DNA of 5,497 bases from Gammaproteobacteria bacterium (GTDB lineage Bacteria; Aquificota; Aquificia; Aquificales; QOAS01). Each line of letters opens with the position of its first letter. Position 1 is the stretch's first letter. The translations under genes and the position numbers were made by a program. The notes beneath the pieces are model-generated. The model made no database searches. It was not told the origin of the DNA and saw nothing but the letters and a program-made list of their open reading frames with translations. Of the stretch, positions 4,948 to 5,497 are shown in pieces. The DNA lies in NCBI GenBank assembly GCA_003972855.1, contig QOAS01000105.1, positions 1-5,497 on the forward strand. The letters run 5' to 3'.

Positions 4948-5421
4948 ATGGGGTTCGTTATAGATTTGACGAGGGAAGAGGGAGCGAGGATTTTAAAAGA
5001 AGATTTCTTGCTTTATGATGAAGTTGAAAGATTAAAAGAATTGATAGAAAACCTATTAATAAGTAAAAGCTATAGTAATGGGAATAAAGAACCAAAAAAT
5101 GGAGAAGTTAAAGAATTTTTTGCTATCAATATATTTATATCCGGTTCCAGAGGAACGGGTAAAACCTCTATATTGCTAACTTTAAGAAATTCTTTAAAGG
5201 ATGATGAAAGGATTGAAATTATTGAACCTATAGATTTATCTGTGAATTATACGGGAATAATTTTTTACATTCTAAGTTATTTTAAGGAAAAAATAGAAAA
5301 ATCCTTTAAACCTACGGATTGTTGTTCTTCTTCAAAATTGGAAGAACTTTTTGATAAGTTGGTTAATAATTTTCCTAAATTCTTGAAATGCTTTTGTAAT
5401 CTAAACTTTTGCAAAGGGTGA
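4948..5421 (+). CDS. N-terminal part of a P-loop ATPase, short or truncated
   Basis: A 157-residue product with a clear Walker A motif, FISGSRGTGKTS (63-74; Lys72, Thr73), after a hydrophobic strand INIFIS and a helical N-terminus (EEGARILKEDFLLYDEVERL). After Walker A come helix ILLTLRNSL, strand IEIIEPIDLS (89-98) and the long helix IIFYILSYFKEKIEKS (104-119). This order resembles the start of AAA+/STAND-type ATPases found in some defence proteins. No Walker B, sensor or arginine-finger motif follows, so the ATPase core is incomplete. Cysteines cluster near the end (CC at 125-126; CFCNLNFC at 148-155). The start is the first ATG after an in-frame stop at 4909. Composition is far more AT-rich than the neighbours (14 G+C in 5041-5100 against 32 in 2281-2340), suggesting transfer. 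The frame continues open after the TGA, so the gene may be broken. Precise family and function are not recognised. Confidence 0.6.
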   Translation: MGFVIDLTREEGARILKEDFLLYDEVERLKELIENLLISKSYSNGNKEPKNGEVKEFFAINIFISGSRGTGKTSILLTLRNSLKDDERIEIIEPIDLSVNYTGIIFYILSYFKEKIEKSFKPTDCCSSSKLEELFDKLVNNFPKFLKCFCNLNFCKG

Positions 5422-5497
5422 GTGATTTTTTATAAAGTCTTGAAGCAAGAAGAGAATAAGCTTATCATCTGGGAAAGGAGAAAATCTCAAACTTCGT
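5422..5497 (+). other. Open frame continuing past the ATPase stop to the window edge
   Basis: Immediately after the TGA at 5419-5421, the same frame remains open for 25 codons to the edge (VIFYKVLKQEENKLIIWERR then KSQTS). The first codon is GTG, preceded by AAAGG at 5413-5417. It could be the continuation of the ATPase gene after an in-frame stop mutation, a separate gene translated by re-initiation, or chance. The stretch is too short to show any domain. Confidence 0.25.

Noticed and set aside
1..5497. CRISPR array, tRNA, rRNA, insertion sequence
   Set aside because: No regularly spaced direct repeats, tRNA-like folds, rRNA segments or transposase frames were seen on either strand.

Overview
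The window looks like part of a compact chromosome of a thermophilic bacterium, most likely an Aquificota member. This is an inference from the style of the RpoD, YvcK, threonine synthase and FlhB proteins, their Lys/Glu-rich composition, and the tight packing. No sequence search could be run. Seven protein genes are well supported, plus one truncated or broken gene at the right and one possible 44-residue gene that is easy to miss.

Left part (1-1669): the 3' end of the housekeeping sigma factor gene rpoD runs rightward. It meets, tail to tail, a small ModE-type DNA-binding protein gene; the two stop codons share TTAA. That regulator is divergent from yvcK. The two start codons lie only 10 bases apart inside an almost perfect 26-base palindrome, so both proteins begin Met-Lys-Val and one operator could control both genes.

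Middle (1656-2865): thrC (threonine synthase) follows yvcK. The roughly 110 bases between them hold a plausible sigma-70 promoter, two strong Shine-Dalgarno-like stretches that can each pair with one CCTCC segment, and an open 44-codon frame. That frame overlaps the end of yvcK and the start of thrC. Leader RNA and small gene are competing or coexisting readings.

Right of centre, reverse strand (4836 down to 2862): a three-gene cluster encodes a translin/TRAX-family protein, then FlhB (flagellar type III export switch), then an 87-residue stand-alone copy of the FlhB C-terminal cytoplasmic domain. The translin-like gene and flhB overlap as TAATG, which implies translational coupling. The acidic residues associated with TRAX RNase activity appear intact. 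An RNA-processing protein coupled to the flagellar export gate is the most unusual biology in the window. The FlhB-like gene meets thrC tail to tail with a 4-base overlap.

Right end (4948-5497): a divergent, AT-rich gene encodes the N-terminal part of a P-loop ATPase with a clear Walker A motif. It stops after 157 codons, before any Walker B motif. The same frame stays open after the stop to the window edge. Composition and architecture suggest a horizontally acquired, possibly defence-type, gene that is broken or encodes a short product.
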